Source: Streptomycetaceae bacterium
GTDB taxonomy: Bacteria; Actinomycetota; Actinomycetes; Nanopelagicales; Nanopelagicaceae
DNA length: 40,681 nucleotides
NCBI GenBank assembly: GCA_007280125.1
Contig: QYPT01000073.1
Span: 1 to 40,681, forward strand
Reading direction: 5' to 3'
Part shown: piece after piece, positions 33,061-40,494 of the stretch
Layout: each line of letters begins with the position of its first letter
Numbering within the stretch: position 1 is the first letter of the stretch
Notes under the pieces: generated by a model
The model's database searches: none
Told to the model about the DNA's origin: nothing
What the model saw: the letters and a program-made list of their open reading frames with translations, nothing else
Translations under genes and position numbers: made by a program

Positions 33061-33150
33061 GTTCTGGAACGTACACCTGGGAAGAAGAATGGTGTTCTAA
33101 TGTGAGCCCCTATCGTAATAATTGAGTGACACCACTACGCTTACCGTCTT

Positions 33151-34368
33151 ATGACTCAAACTTCAGTGCAACGTTCTGCGCTCCGTGCGCGCAATTCATT
33201 GTGGGCCACTTTTTTCATTATGGGAGTTGTCTCGATGGGGTGGGTCCCGAGGATTCCTGAAATTAAAGAGCTCCTGCACTTTTCGGATGGGCAGTTTGGT
33301 CTCTTGTTGATGTCAAGCACTGTTGGATCGCTGACTGGGGCGCAATTAGCAGGACGCCTCATTCATACATTTGGATCCCGTAAGGTTTCCTCTTTTGCCG
33401 CCGTTGTAATGCCTATGGGATTAATTGGCATGGGTTTCTCGAGGTCACCGCTGCAACTCTTACTAACTCTTTTTCTTATGGGTGCTGGGTATTCAAGTTT
33501 AGATATCTCACTGAACACGCAAGCGGTTGCCATTGAGAAGTTGCTTAAGCGCCGATGGATGTCCAGTTTTCACGCGATGTGGAGTATGGGAGCGCTAGCA
33601 ACGACTGTATTTGGTGGCATCTTGACTCACCACACGACTCCGAAATTCAATCTTGTTTTCGTTGGGTTATTGAGCATGGTTCTTTACGTTCCTGCGGTTT
33701 CTTTTTTGCTTAACGGCGAACTCGATGAACACAATGGCGGCGACGAAGAGACAATGGCGAAAATTCCCTTTATCTCGAAATCAGTTTTACCTTTGTGGGC
33801 TTTGGGTATTGGTCTATTTGGCGCACTCGTGGCTGAAGGCGCAGCAAGTGATTGGGGAGCCGTACTTCTACATGACCACATGGGAATCGATAAAGGCGTG
33901 AATGCCTCGGCATATGCATGTTTTGCTCTGACAATGATTGCCAGTCGATTCCTTGGTGATCGAATTTTAGAAAAGCTAGGTCCAGCTATGACCGTAAAGC
34001 TAGGTGGGTATATAGGTGGCTCAGCCCTTGGAATTTCTATTGCAATTGCCGTACCGCTCTCATCGCATTCCCAAATTCTTTCATTAATCATCGTGGATAT
34101 CGGTTTTGCAATTGCTGGATTTGGAATGGGTCCAGTCTTTCCTGCCTACATCTTGGCTGCTAGTGCTGAACCAGGCGTCGCCTCTTCAGTTGCGATCGCC
34201 CGTGTGGGATTCATCGGCTTCACGGCGTTCTTTGTAGGGCCGGCGTTAACCGGGGGATTAGCTCAATTGACTTCGCTACCAGTGGCGATGGGTTTACCAG
34301 CGTTGATGTTTATTTTCTCCGGTTATCAATCGCATGTGATGAAAGTTGCAAAGGTCTCTCACAACTAA
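33151..34368 (+). CDS. MFS transporter (YbjJ/FucP-like)
   Basis: This 405-residue permease has twelve hydrophobic segments and a charged central loop (about 188-200, 'ELDEHNGGDEETMAK'). The N-terminal half has 'GWVPRIPEIKELLHFSDGQFGLLLMSSTVGSLTGAQLAGRL', the pattern of YbjJ-like sugar/drug MFS proteins. The substrate is unknown. ATG 33151 is preceded by TACGCT at 9 nt and has no Shine-Dalgarno. A strong inverted repeat begins at the stop codon and serves as terminator against the convergent doxX gene. Membrane segments near 215-235 ('LPLWALGIGLFGALVAEGAA') include an intramembrane Glu typical of proton-coupled carriers. Confidence 0.87.
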   Translation: MTQTSVQRSALRARNSLWATFFIMGVVSMGWVPRIPEIKELLHFSDGQFGLLLMSSTVGSLTGAQLAGRLIHTFGSRKVSSFAAVVMPMGLIGMGFSRSPLQLLLTLFLMGAGYSSLDISLNTQAVAIEKLLKRRWMSSFHAMWSMGALATTVFGGILTHHTTPKFNLVFVGLLSMVLYVPAVSFLLNGELDEHNGGDEETMAKIPFISKSVLPLWALGIGLFGALVAEGAASDWGAVLLHDHMGIDKGVNASAYACFALTMIASRFLGDRILEKLGPAMTVKLGGYIGGSALGISIAIAVPLSSHSQILSLIIVDIGFAIAGFGMGPVFPAYILAASAEPGVASSVAIARVGFIGFTAFFVGPALTGGLAQLTSLPVAMGLPALMFIFSGYQSHVMKVAKVSHN

Positions 34369-34400
34369 AACCCGCCACACGTAGGTGCGACGGGTTTTAG
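34365..34400. terminator. Bidirectional terminator between MFS and doxX
   Basis: CTAAAACCCG (34365-34374) and CGGGTTTTAG (34391-34400) are exact reverse complements, separated by 16 nt that can extend the stem through CCAC/GTG. A-rich and T-rich flanks within the stem give a T-run on either strand, so the hairpin can end both the plus-strand MFS transcript and the minus-strand doxX transcript. It begins at the MFS stop codon and ends 23 bp from the doxX stop. Confidence 0.85.
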
Positions 34401-34423
34401 TGTGCAATTGGAACTGAGGAGAA

Positions 34424-34840
34424 TTACTTCAAGCTAAAGAATGATGAAGTAATGTGCCATCCAATATCTGCGCCGCGACCAATGAACACGAAGATCATCA
34501 GCGCCGCACCAGCCATGGAGATGTCTTTAAGGAAACCTGTTTGAGCTGTCATCTTTGCTGTGGCATCAGTTTCTTTCCAGAATGCATGCATGATTAATGC
34601 AGTAGGGATTAGGAAAATCGCGATAAGAAGTGCGCCCAAATCTGCGTAGATGCCAAGGGCTATATAGATTCCGCCGACAAGGATCATGAGGCCAGAGAGA
34701 ATGACTGCAAGTTTGGCCGCGGGGACTTTCTTGTATGTGGCATAACCTGTCAGTGCTTCTGCTTTGGTCAAATGGCTAATACCCGAGGTGATGAAGATCA
34801 GGGCGAAGAGAATTCGACCGATGGCTAAGACTGCGTTCAT
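34424..34840 (-). CDS. DoxX-family membrane protein
   Basis: This 138-residue protein has four TM segments in the DoxX pattern: 'GRILFALIFITSGISHLTK', 'LAVILSGLMILVGGIYIALG', 'LGALLIAIFLIPTALIMHAFW' and 'DISMAGAALMIFVFIG'. DoxX-like proteins accompany quinone or thiosulfate oxidation in some organisms and oxidant defence in mycobacteria; the function here is unknown. ATG 34840 has AGGAG 6 nt upstream. It is divergent from the LexA-controlled dnaE2 operon, with 146 bp between them that include an imperfect 12-bp inverted repeat. Confidence 0.85.
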   Translation of the reverse strand: MNAVLAIGRILFALIFITSGISHLTKAEALTGYATYKKVPAAKLAVILSGLMILVGGIYIALGIYADLGALLIAIFLIPTALIMHAFWKETDATAKMTAQTGFLKDISMAGAALMIFVFIGRGADIGWHITSSFFSLK

Positions 34841-34908
34841 GAGACTCCTTTAGTAATGAGCTGGACTTTGGAAGGCTATGGGCTTCTGCGTGAAGCGTTA
34901 AGGACATT

Positions 34909-34948
34909 GTGGGTGTTTCCCCCAGATTCCCCTCCTGGAAGCGCCCAC
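34909..34948. repeat. Imperfect inverted repeat between doxX and the dnaE2 operon
   Basis: GTGGGTGTTTCC (34909-34920) and GGAAGCGCCCAC (34937-34948) can pair over 12 positions, with two G-U wobbles, around a 16-nt C-rich loop. It lies directly upstream of the proposed -35 of the dnaE2 operon and in the 5' leader of doxX on the other strand, where pairing would include two A-C mismatches. It has no T-run and neither gene ends here, so it is not a terminator. An operator or leader structure is possible. Confidence 0.45.
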
Positions 34949-34978
34949 TTGCTCTTTGTCAGAGGTAGGGGGTATTTT
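34949..34978 (+). promoter_or_regulatory. Promoter of the DUF6504-dnaE2-dinB operon
   Basis: TTGCTC (34949-34954) and TATTTT (34973-34978) are separated by 18 bp and match four of six bases at each sigma70-like box. Transcription would start close to 34985-34987, at the ATG of the first gene, so the mRNA is probably leaderless. The LexA palindrome covers the end of the -10 and the start site, the classical position for repression. Confidence 0.5.
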
Positions 34979-34997
34979 TCGAACATATGTTCGAAAA
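34976..34997. promoter_or_regulatory. LexA (SOS) box, perfect 22-bp palindrome
   Basis: The arm TTTTCGAACAT is followed by its exact reverse complement ATGTTCGAAAA. The core TCGAAC-ATAT-GTTCGA is the actinobacterial LexA operator (TCGAAC-N4-GTTCGA) without mismatch. The start codon of the first gene (34987) is inside the right arm. The downstream genes dnaE2 and dinB are standard SOS targets, so LexA control of the operon is well supported. Confidence 0.93.
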
Positions 34998-35271
34998 CCA
35001 GATTCCAGAACACCTCAGGGCGGATGTCCTAGCCGATGGCTCCACCCCTGTGGAGTTCACCTTTGCAGGCAAGCGCTTTCGTATCCATGCCGTTTTATCT
35101 CGATGGTGCGAATCTGGTGGATGGTGGAATCGAATCAACGATGGAATCTATCGACCCGATGATCAACCTCGTGGATTATGGCGCGTAGAAGCAGCGCCTA
35201 TCGGGACTCTTAAAACTTTCGATATGGAACGCGATGAAGTCACTGGTATCTGGCGCATCACAGCTATCTGA
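34987..35271 (+). CDS. DUF6504-type small protein, first gene of the mutagenesis operon
   Basis: This 94-residue soluble protein has no named domain motif that I can place with certainty. The pattern 'FTFAGKRFRIHAVLSRWCESGGWW' followed by 'WRVEAAP', with a basic-acidic C-terminal strand ('FDMERDEVTGIWRI'), matches the small proteins that commonly precede dnaE2 in actinobacteria (DUF6504). The ATG lies inside the LexA palindrome and the only purine-rich stretch (AGAGGTAGGGGG) ends 14 nt upstream, too far for a usual Shine-Dalgarno. The stop overlaps the dnaE2 ATG by one base (TGATG). A role with DnaE2 is inferred from coupling only. Confidence 0.8.
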   Translation: MFENQIPEHLRADVLADGSTPVEFTFAGKRFRIHAVLSRWCESGGWWNRINDGIYRPDDQPRGLWRVEAAPIGTLKTFDMERDEVTGIWRITAI

Positions 35272-38200
35272 TGAACTTCACACACCTTCGCGCATGTAGC
35301 GCGTACTCATTGAAATATGGCACGACCCAACCACGCGACCTTGTTGCACGGGCAGCCGAATATGAAATGCCAGCCATCGCACTCACCGACCGCGATGGCT
35401 TGGCTGGTGCAATTCGTTTTACTCAAAGTTGCATGGAGCATGGCGTAGCTCCAATTATTGGAATTGATTTAGCTATCGACCTTGATGCTCATCTTCATCG
35501 AGGTGAATCACGAGAGAAGAAATTGCCACGCATTACTCTCTTGGCCCATAGCGATGGAGGATGGCGCTCGCTAGTTCGTTTATTAACTAGCGTGCACACA
35601 TATAAAAATTCTTCAGAGAAACTTACTCGTAGTGGTGCTCCTGTCTTGACGCTAGATTTCTTGCAACGCTTCAGCGAGTATTCTCAAAATCTTCACGTTT
35701 TACATGGTCCAGAGTCACCTGTTGGTGCAGCGATTGCAGCAAAGCGCCCAGATGTTGCACTTGAGCGTTTCTTGCAGACCCGTGAGCTTTTTGCCGATCA
35801 CGCAATTGAATGTGTATCGCATTTAGTACCAGGTGATGGACCTCGTTCTACCGCCCATGCTGGACGCTCACTTATCTTTGCGCGAGATCATAAAATTCCA
35901 GCAGTAATCACCAATGCTGTACGAATGCGTGATCGCGATGACGGGCCTATCGCAGACATTCTCGATTCCGCCAGACAACTAGTCCCGCTGGATGCGCGTC
36001 ATGTCGAGCGTAAAAATGCTGAAGGCTTTTTTAAATCTGGCGCCGAAATGATTTCCCTAGCTGAGGAGATTGCGCGTGCAGCAGGAGAGCGCACGGCTCG
36101 TGAACTTTTGGCGACAACGCATGAGTGGGCAATGCGTGCAATTCTCTCTCCGACACGCGATATCGGCTTGGGAGGAATTCATTTACCCGAACCGCATGTG
36201 GTGGGAGCTGATTCACAAGGTGCGATGACAGCTTTGCTTCGTGCGCGTTCACAGGCTGGCCTTAATTGGCGCTACAACAACAGTGCAACAATTATTAGCG
36301 CCCAGCAACGCTTAGATGATGAACTAGCAACTGTTGAAACGCTGGGTTACGAGTCTTATTTTCTTACCGTTGCCGATATTACGGATATGGCACGAGATAG
36401 TGGAATTCGCGTTGCAGCCAGAGGTAGCGGTGCAGGCTCCTTAATTTGTCATCTCCTTGGAATTTCAGGAGTGGATCCGCTGCAACACGGATTGCTTATG
36501 GAGCGCTTTTGCTCACCTCTTCGTCGCGCTCTTCCAGATATCGATATTGATGTAGAAGCAGCAAGGCGCCTTGAAATTTACGACATGGTCTTTGCTCGTT
36601 ATGGCGATTCACAATGGAGCGCCCCGGGTAACACATCTCGATGTGCCACCGTTGCCATGGTTGATACCTATCGGGCACGCCATGCAATTCGCGATACTGG
36701 CGCAGCTCTTGGATTGCCTGCAATGGAGATTGACCTCATTGCAAAGTCGTTGCCACATGTACGCGCACGCAATATTTCACAAGCCCTTGAGAGTCTTCCA
36801 GAATTGCGCGCCCTTAATCTTAAGAGCCCACTCGTTGCGATGACTATCGCCCTTGCTGAACGCCTTGATGGCCTGCCAAGACATTTAGCGATGCACCCGT
36901 GCGCTGTTGTTTTATCTGATGGTGGATTTTTAGATCGCGCACCCGTACAAATCAATGCTGGCGGCTATCCAATGGTGGAGTTTGATAAAGACGATGTAGA
37001 AGCAGTCGGACTTTTAAAGTTAGACATACTTGGAGTGCGCATGCAATCCAGCATTGCTTATGCAATTAGGGAGATCGAGCGTATCGAAGCTGCGCCAGTA
37101 GATATTGATGCGATCGCCCTTGATGATCAAGCAACCTTTGATCTCATCGCATCAACGCGCACTCTTGGCATCTTTCAAGTAGAAAGCCCAGGCCAGCGAG
37201 AACTTGTTGGCAAACTCGCGCCAGAAACATTTACCGATCTGATTGTAGATATTTCTCTCTTTAGACCAGGCCCAGTTAAGAGCGACATGATTACGCCATT
37301 CTTATCGGCACGAGGCGGGTGGAGTTCGGCGCAAATAATTCACCCTGACTTATATGAAACCTTGCGCGAAACTGAGGGCGTGGTTGTATTTCACGAACAA
37401 GTCATTTGGATTATCTCCATCATGACCGGTGTATCTCTGGCACAAGCCGATGAGAAGCGCCGTGCATTGGGGGATAAGCAAGGCCAGCAAGAAGTATGCG
37501 ATTGGTTTATCCCTGCTGCATTAACTCGAGGGTATACCCAAGAAATTGTTGCTGAAATCTGGGATGTTTTGCGCGCTTTCGCATCCTTTGGATTTTGCAA
37601 AGCACACGCTGCGGCTTTTGCGCTGCCCACATATCAGTCGGCATGGCTCAAGGCACATCATCCTGCCGCTTTTATCGCTGGCGTTCTTACGCATGATCCA
37701 GGGATGTACCCCAAACGACTTATTCTCGATGATGCTCGCCAGATGGGAGTAACGGTTTTACCAGTTGATATTAATTTATCTGGTGCGGCATATACCGTCG
37801 AACGTGTTGATCCATCTACTGCGCGAGTGCCGATGGCAGCTTTTGACGGAGCAAGTACGGGCAAATTACTCAAACTTCCTGATGCACGTGGTTATGCAAT
37901 CCGAATGTCTCTGAGTGATTTATCGGGGATAAGTGCACGGGAAGTTGAAACAATTATTGAAGGTCAGCCCTATCTTGATGTATCTGATTTCTACGCACGT
38001 GCTGGCGCCTCATATCCAACAATCGAACGGCTGATTTTAATTGGTGCATTTGACGGCGTGCACAATATCGATGCTACGGAAATTAACCGACGTGACTTAC
38101 TTTTACACCTGGGTGACTTACATAGATCTCCTACTCGCTCATTAGGGGGAGCCCAACTCAACTTTGGATTCGCTCCTCCGGCACTTATTTCTAGCGGGCT

Positions 38201-38642
38201 ACCTGACTTAACCTCAGGGGAGAAGGTGGGCCACGAAGTAACTCATTTGGGGATGGAGGTCTCGCATCACATGCTTGAGTTTTATGCAGATTTTCTTAAT
38301 GCAATCGGAGCGGTGCGATCATCGGATTTGTTGGCTCAACGCTCTGGTTCATCCGTCCTTGTCGCAGGAGTCAAAGTGGCCTTGCAGTCTCCACCAGTGC
38401 GCTCGGGCAAGCGAGTCATATTCCTGAGCCTTGATGATGGGTACGGTTGCAACGACGCGACATTCTTTAGCGATGCTCAACGCGATTATGCCGACGTGCT
38501 CTTTCACTCGCGCCTTTTTCTTGTTCGTGGGCACATTCGCCGTACTGGCCCGCGTGGAGTTTCTCTTCGAGCAACTGGGGCATGGGAATTGCGCTCTGCT
38601 TACGAAAAATGGTCCCTTAATCAAAGTACCCTCGTAAGGTGA
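35271..38642 (+). CDS. dnaE2: Error-prone DNA polymerase III alpha DnaE2
   Basis: This 1123-residue C-family polymerase performs damage-induced mutagenic synthesis. The N-terminal PHP domain begins 'FTHLRACSAYSLKYGTTQPRDLVARA', typical of DnaE2. The palm has 'AARGSGAGSLICHLLG' and the catalytic 'PDIDIDVE' with Asp423 and Asp425; the third Asp is in 'LLKLDILG' (Asp585). The fingers, 'FGFCKAHAAAFALPTYQSAWLK', are complete. A C-terminal OB-fold region ends the protein. DnaE2 lacks the C-terminal tau-binding region of the replicative DnaE. The start overlaps the preceding stop, and the stop overlaps the dinB GTG by 4 bp (GTGA). The operon is under a LexA box. Confidence 0.96.
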   Translation: MNFTHLRACSAYSLKYGTTQPRDLVARAAEYEMPAIALTDRDGLAGAIRFTQSCMEHGVAPIIGIDLAIDLDAHLHRGESREKKLPRITLLAHSDGGWRSLVRLLTSVHTYKNSSEKLTRSGAPVLTLDFLQRFSEYSQNLHVLHGPESPVGAAIAAKRPDVALERFLQTRELFADHAIECVSHLVPGDGPRSTAHAGRSLIFARDHKIPAVITNAVRMRDRDDGPIADILDSARQLVPLDARHVERKNAEGFFKSGAEMISLAEEIARAAGERTARELLATTHEWAMRAILSPTRDIGLGGIHLPEPHVVGADSQGAMTALLRARSQAGLNWRYNNSATIISAQQRLDDELATVETLGYESYFLTVADITDMARDSGIRVAARGSGAGSLICHLLGISGVDPLQHGLLMERFCSPLRRALPDIDIDVEAARRLEIYDMVFARYGDSQWSAPGNTSRCATVAMVDTYRARHAIRDTGAALGLPAMEIDLIAKSLPHVRARNISQALESLPELRALNLKSPLVAMTIALAERLDGLPRHLAMHPCAVVLSDGGFLDRAPVQINAGGYPMVEFDKDDVEAVGLLKLDILGVRMQSSIAYAIREIERIEAAPVDIDAIALDDQATFDLIASTRTLGIFQVESPGQRELVGKLAPETFTDLIVDISLFRPGPVKSDMITPFLSARGGWSSAQIIHPDLYETLRETEGVVVFHEQVIWIISIMTGVSLAQADEKRRALGDKQGQQEVCDWFIPAALTRGYTQEIVAEIWDVLRAFASFGFCKAHAAAFALPTYQSAWLKAHHPAAFIAGVLTHDPGMYPKRLILDDARQMGVTVLPVDINLSGAAYTVERVDPSTARVPMAAFDGASTGKLLKLPDARGYAIRMSLSDLSGISAREVETIIEGQPYLDVSDFYARAGASYPTIERLILIGAFDGVHNIDATEINRRDLLLHLGDLHRSPTRSLGGAQLNFGFAPPALISSGLPDLTSGEKVGHEVTHLGMEVSHHMLEFYADFLNAIGAVRSSDLLAQRSGSSVLVAGVKVALQSPPVRSGKRVIFLSLDDGYGCNDATFFSDAQRDYADVLFHSRLFLVRGHIRRTGPRGVSLRATGAWELRSAYEKWSLNQSTLVR

Positions 38643-39820
38643 CTACAGCGACCATTCTCCATGTAGATATGGATGCCTTCTATGCCTCTGTAGCCGAGCG
38701 CGATGATCCATCGCTTAAGGGCAAGGCGGTAGTAGTTGGAGCAGGGACTCGAAGCGTGGTGCTTTCAGCAAATTATTTAGCACGTACATATGGAATTCAT
38801 GCAGCGATGCCAGTGAGCAAAGCGCAGCGACTAGCACCACAAGCGTTATTCATTCCTCCGGATCATGCTCGCTATAGCGAAGTATCAGAGCACATCATGG
38901 AAATCTTTCATTCCTTCACTCCGCACGTTGAACCGATTTCTTTAGATGAAGCGTTCTTGGATGTCACTGGCTCGCTACGACTCATTGGTAATGGTCGTGA
39001 AATCGCAACAATGATTCGTGCGAAAGTTGAAGCACAAGAAGGTATTACATGTTCGGTTGGCATCGCCTCATCAAAATTCATTGCCAAACTTGCATCGGGC
39101 CATTGCAAACCCAATGGAATCCTTGAGATACCTGTTGACCGCGTTCTTAACTTTCTTCATCCACTTCCTGTTTCTGCAATTTGGGGTGTTGGCCCAAAGA
39201 CTGCTGAAGCACTAGAGCGATTAGGTTTGCGCACTGTTGCAGAAGTTGCACATACTCCGCGGACAACTCTCATTCGTGCTCTTGGCGAGGCAACGGGAGC
39301 ATCACTCTATGAATTAGCGTGGGGCCGCGACTATCGCGACGTTGTTACTGATGAACCAGATAAAAGTATTAGTGCAGCCGAAACCTTTGCTCGAGATATA
39401 GATGACCCCGAAATTCTTTTGCAGGAATTATTGCGACTTACCGAAAAGGCAACAGCGCGATTACGAGGACGTTCACTTTTTGCAAAAACTATTTCAATCA
39501 AAGTTAGGTATGCAGATTTCACAACAATTAGTCGCTCCAAAACTCTTCCACTTGCAATTGACAGCACTCACGAGACATACGATGTTGTAAAAACGCTTTT
39601 CCATTCCATCGCTCTCAATGGTGCGCGGCTTCGCTTAGTTGGAGTGAGTTTAGATAACCTACAAAGTGATGCCCCTGAGCAATTAATCTTGGGGGCCAGA
39701 GAGCGCGGATGGCGAGAGGCCGAGGGGGCAATTGATCGTGCCCAGGCGCGATTTGGGCGCCACAGCGTGCGTCCGGGCAGACTGGTGGATAAAGATCGCG
39801 AAACTGAGGGGCCAGAGTGA
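38639..39820 (+). CDS. dinB: DNA polymerase IV (Y family)
   Basis: The 393-residue protein is a catalytic Y-family polymerase. It has 'ILHVDMDAFYASVAERDDP' with Asp10, 'SANYLARTYGIHAAMP', the active-site 'SLDEAFLDVT' with Asp103-Glu104, 'CSVGIASSKFIAKLAS' and the helix-hairpin-helix 'WGVGPKTAEALERLGLRTV', plus the little finger. In mycobacteria the third gene of the dnaE2 cassette is the inactive ImuB; here an active-site-complete DinB takes that place. The usual clamp-binding pentapeptide near the C-terminus (QLSLF-like) reads 'QLILG', so clamp affinity may be altered. The GTG start overlaps dnaE2. Confidence 0.95.
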   Translation: MTTATILHVDMDAFYASVAERDDPSLKGKAVVVGAGTRSVVLSANYLARTYGIHAAMPVSKAQRLAPQALFIPPDHARYSEVSEHIMEIFHSFTPHVEPISLDEAFLDVTGSLRLIGNGREIATMIRAKVEAQEGITCSVGIASSKFIAKLASGHCKPNGILEIPVDRVLNFLHPLPVSAIWGVGPKTAEALERLGLRTVAEVAHTPRTTLIRALGEATGASLYELAWGRDYRDVVTDEPDKSISAAETFARDIDDPEILLQELLRLTEKATARLRGRSLFAKTISIKVRYADFTTISRSKTLPLAIDSTHETYDVVKTLFHSIALNGARLRLVGVSLDNLQSDAPEQLILGARERGWREAEGAIDRAQARFGRHSVRPGRLVDKDRETEGPE

Positions 39821-39919
39821 GAATTCACAGGTAATCAGGGTGCATTTGAGCGCAAGATGTTCTATTGTTGAATCCACTGAGTTACTGTTAGTTACCCCGA
39901 GGGTGAAAAGGAGCGCGAA

Positions 39920-40288
39920 ATGCCACTTTCAGAGCATGAACGCGCTCTCCTTGCCCAAATGGAGGAAGCTTTTATCGCAGATGATCCACGTTTAGTCTCA
40001 ACGCTCACCGGAACCCGCCTTTACCCAGGACGCAATCGACTCCTCGTAGGTATCGGGGCCCTATTTCTCGGCATTGCCACTCTTTTCGCAGGGCTGATAG
40101 CCAAAACAATCCCAGTAGGCATTTTGGGCTTTCTCATCTCATTGGCTGGCGTAACCCTGGCCATTTCCGCCCTGACCGGAGTGAGCGCTCTACGCGCCCC
40201 TAAATCTGGTTCACGCGGTAAATCTGGCAAACGTTCCATGAATTCACGCTTGGAAGATCGCTGGGAGCGTCGCAACTTCGATAAGTAG
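39920..40288 (+). CDS. DUF3040 membrane protein
   Basis: This 122-residue protein has the DUF3040 pattern. An N-terminal amphipathic 'PLSEHERALLAQMEEAFIADDPRLVSTL' is followed by two TM helices ('LLVGIGALFLGIATLFAGLIA' and 'VGILGFLISLAGVTLAISAL') and a basic C-terminal tail rich in Ser, Arg and Lys. The function is unknown; in actinobacteria it often precedes mraZ, as here. ATG 39920 has AAGGAG about 7 nt upstream. It is followed by an intrinsic terminator, so it is transcribed apart from mraZ. Confidence 0.88.
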   Translation: MPLSEHERALLAQMEEAFIADDPRLVSTLTGTRLYPGRNRLLVGIGALFLGIATLFAGLIAKTIPVGILGFLISLAGVTLAISALTGVSALRAPKSGSRGKSGKRSMNSRLEDRWERRNFDK

Positions 40289-40309
40289 CTCCTTAGTTTT
40301 ACCTTTGCC

Positions 40310-40334
40310 AGGGCCCTTGTGGGGCCCTTTTTTT
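40310..40334 (+). terminator. Intrinsic terminator after the DUF3040 gene
   Basis: AGGGCCC (40310-40316) pairs with GGGCCCT (40322-40328) around a TTGTG loop, followed by a run of seven T (40328-40334). The GC-only stem and T-tract make a textbook rho-independent terminator, 22 bp after the DUF3040 stop codon. It isolates the mraZ/dcw promoter from upstream transcription. Confidence 0.93.
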
Positions 40335-40409
40335 ATGCCCTTTCCTCCAATCTCCTCGTATCGGTGCGCGGCAGCGCGGGGGGAGAGAGTGGAGTCGTGG
40401 GGATTTATT

Positions 40410-40455
40410 TGGAGCAAGGTGGTTGAAAATGGAGGAAAATGGGGTAAAGTGGGGG
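40410..40455 (+). promoter_or_regulatory. MraZ operator: TGG repeats with 10-bp period
   Basis: TGG occurs at 40410, 40420, 40430, 40440 and 40450, exactly one helical turn apart, with a further TGG on the same phase at 40390. The later copies read AAAATGGAGG, AAAATGGGGT and AAAGTGGGGG, close to the known MraZ-binding motifs (TGGGN repeats at 10-bp spacing in E. coli, AAAGTGG in others). MraZ represses its own operon from such sites, so this is most likely the autoregulatory operator of the dcw cluster. It lies 40 bp before the mraZ ATG. Confidence 0.85.
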
Positions 40456-40494
40456 ATTAAGCAATAGTTACCCAGGGGAAGGGGAGGAAAAGGG

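Noticed and set aside
33061-33080. Possible second LexA-like site upstream of ctaA (GTTCTGGAAC)
   Set aside because: It has GTTC and GAAC in the wrong order and spacing for TCGAAC-N4-GTTCGA; most likely chance.
33684-34091. 135-residue minus-strand frame inside the MFS gene
   Set aside because: It lies wholly antisense to a well-supported permease and shows no motif; shadow of codon bias.
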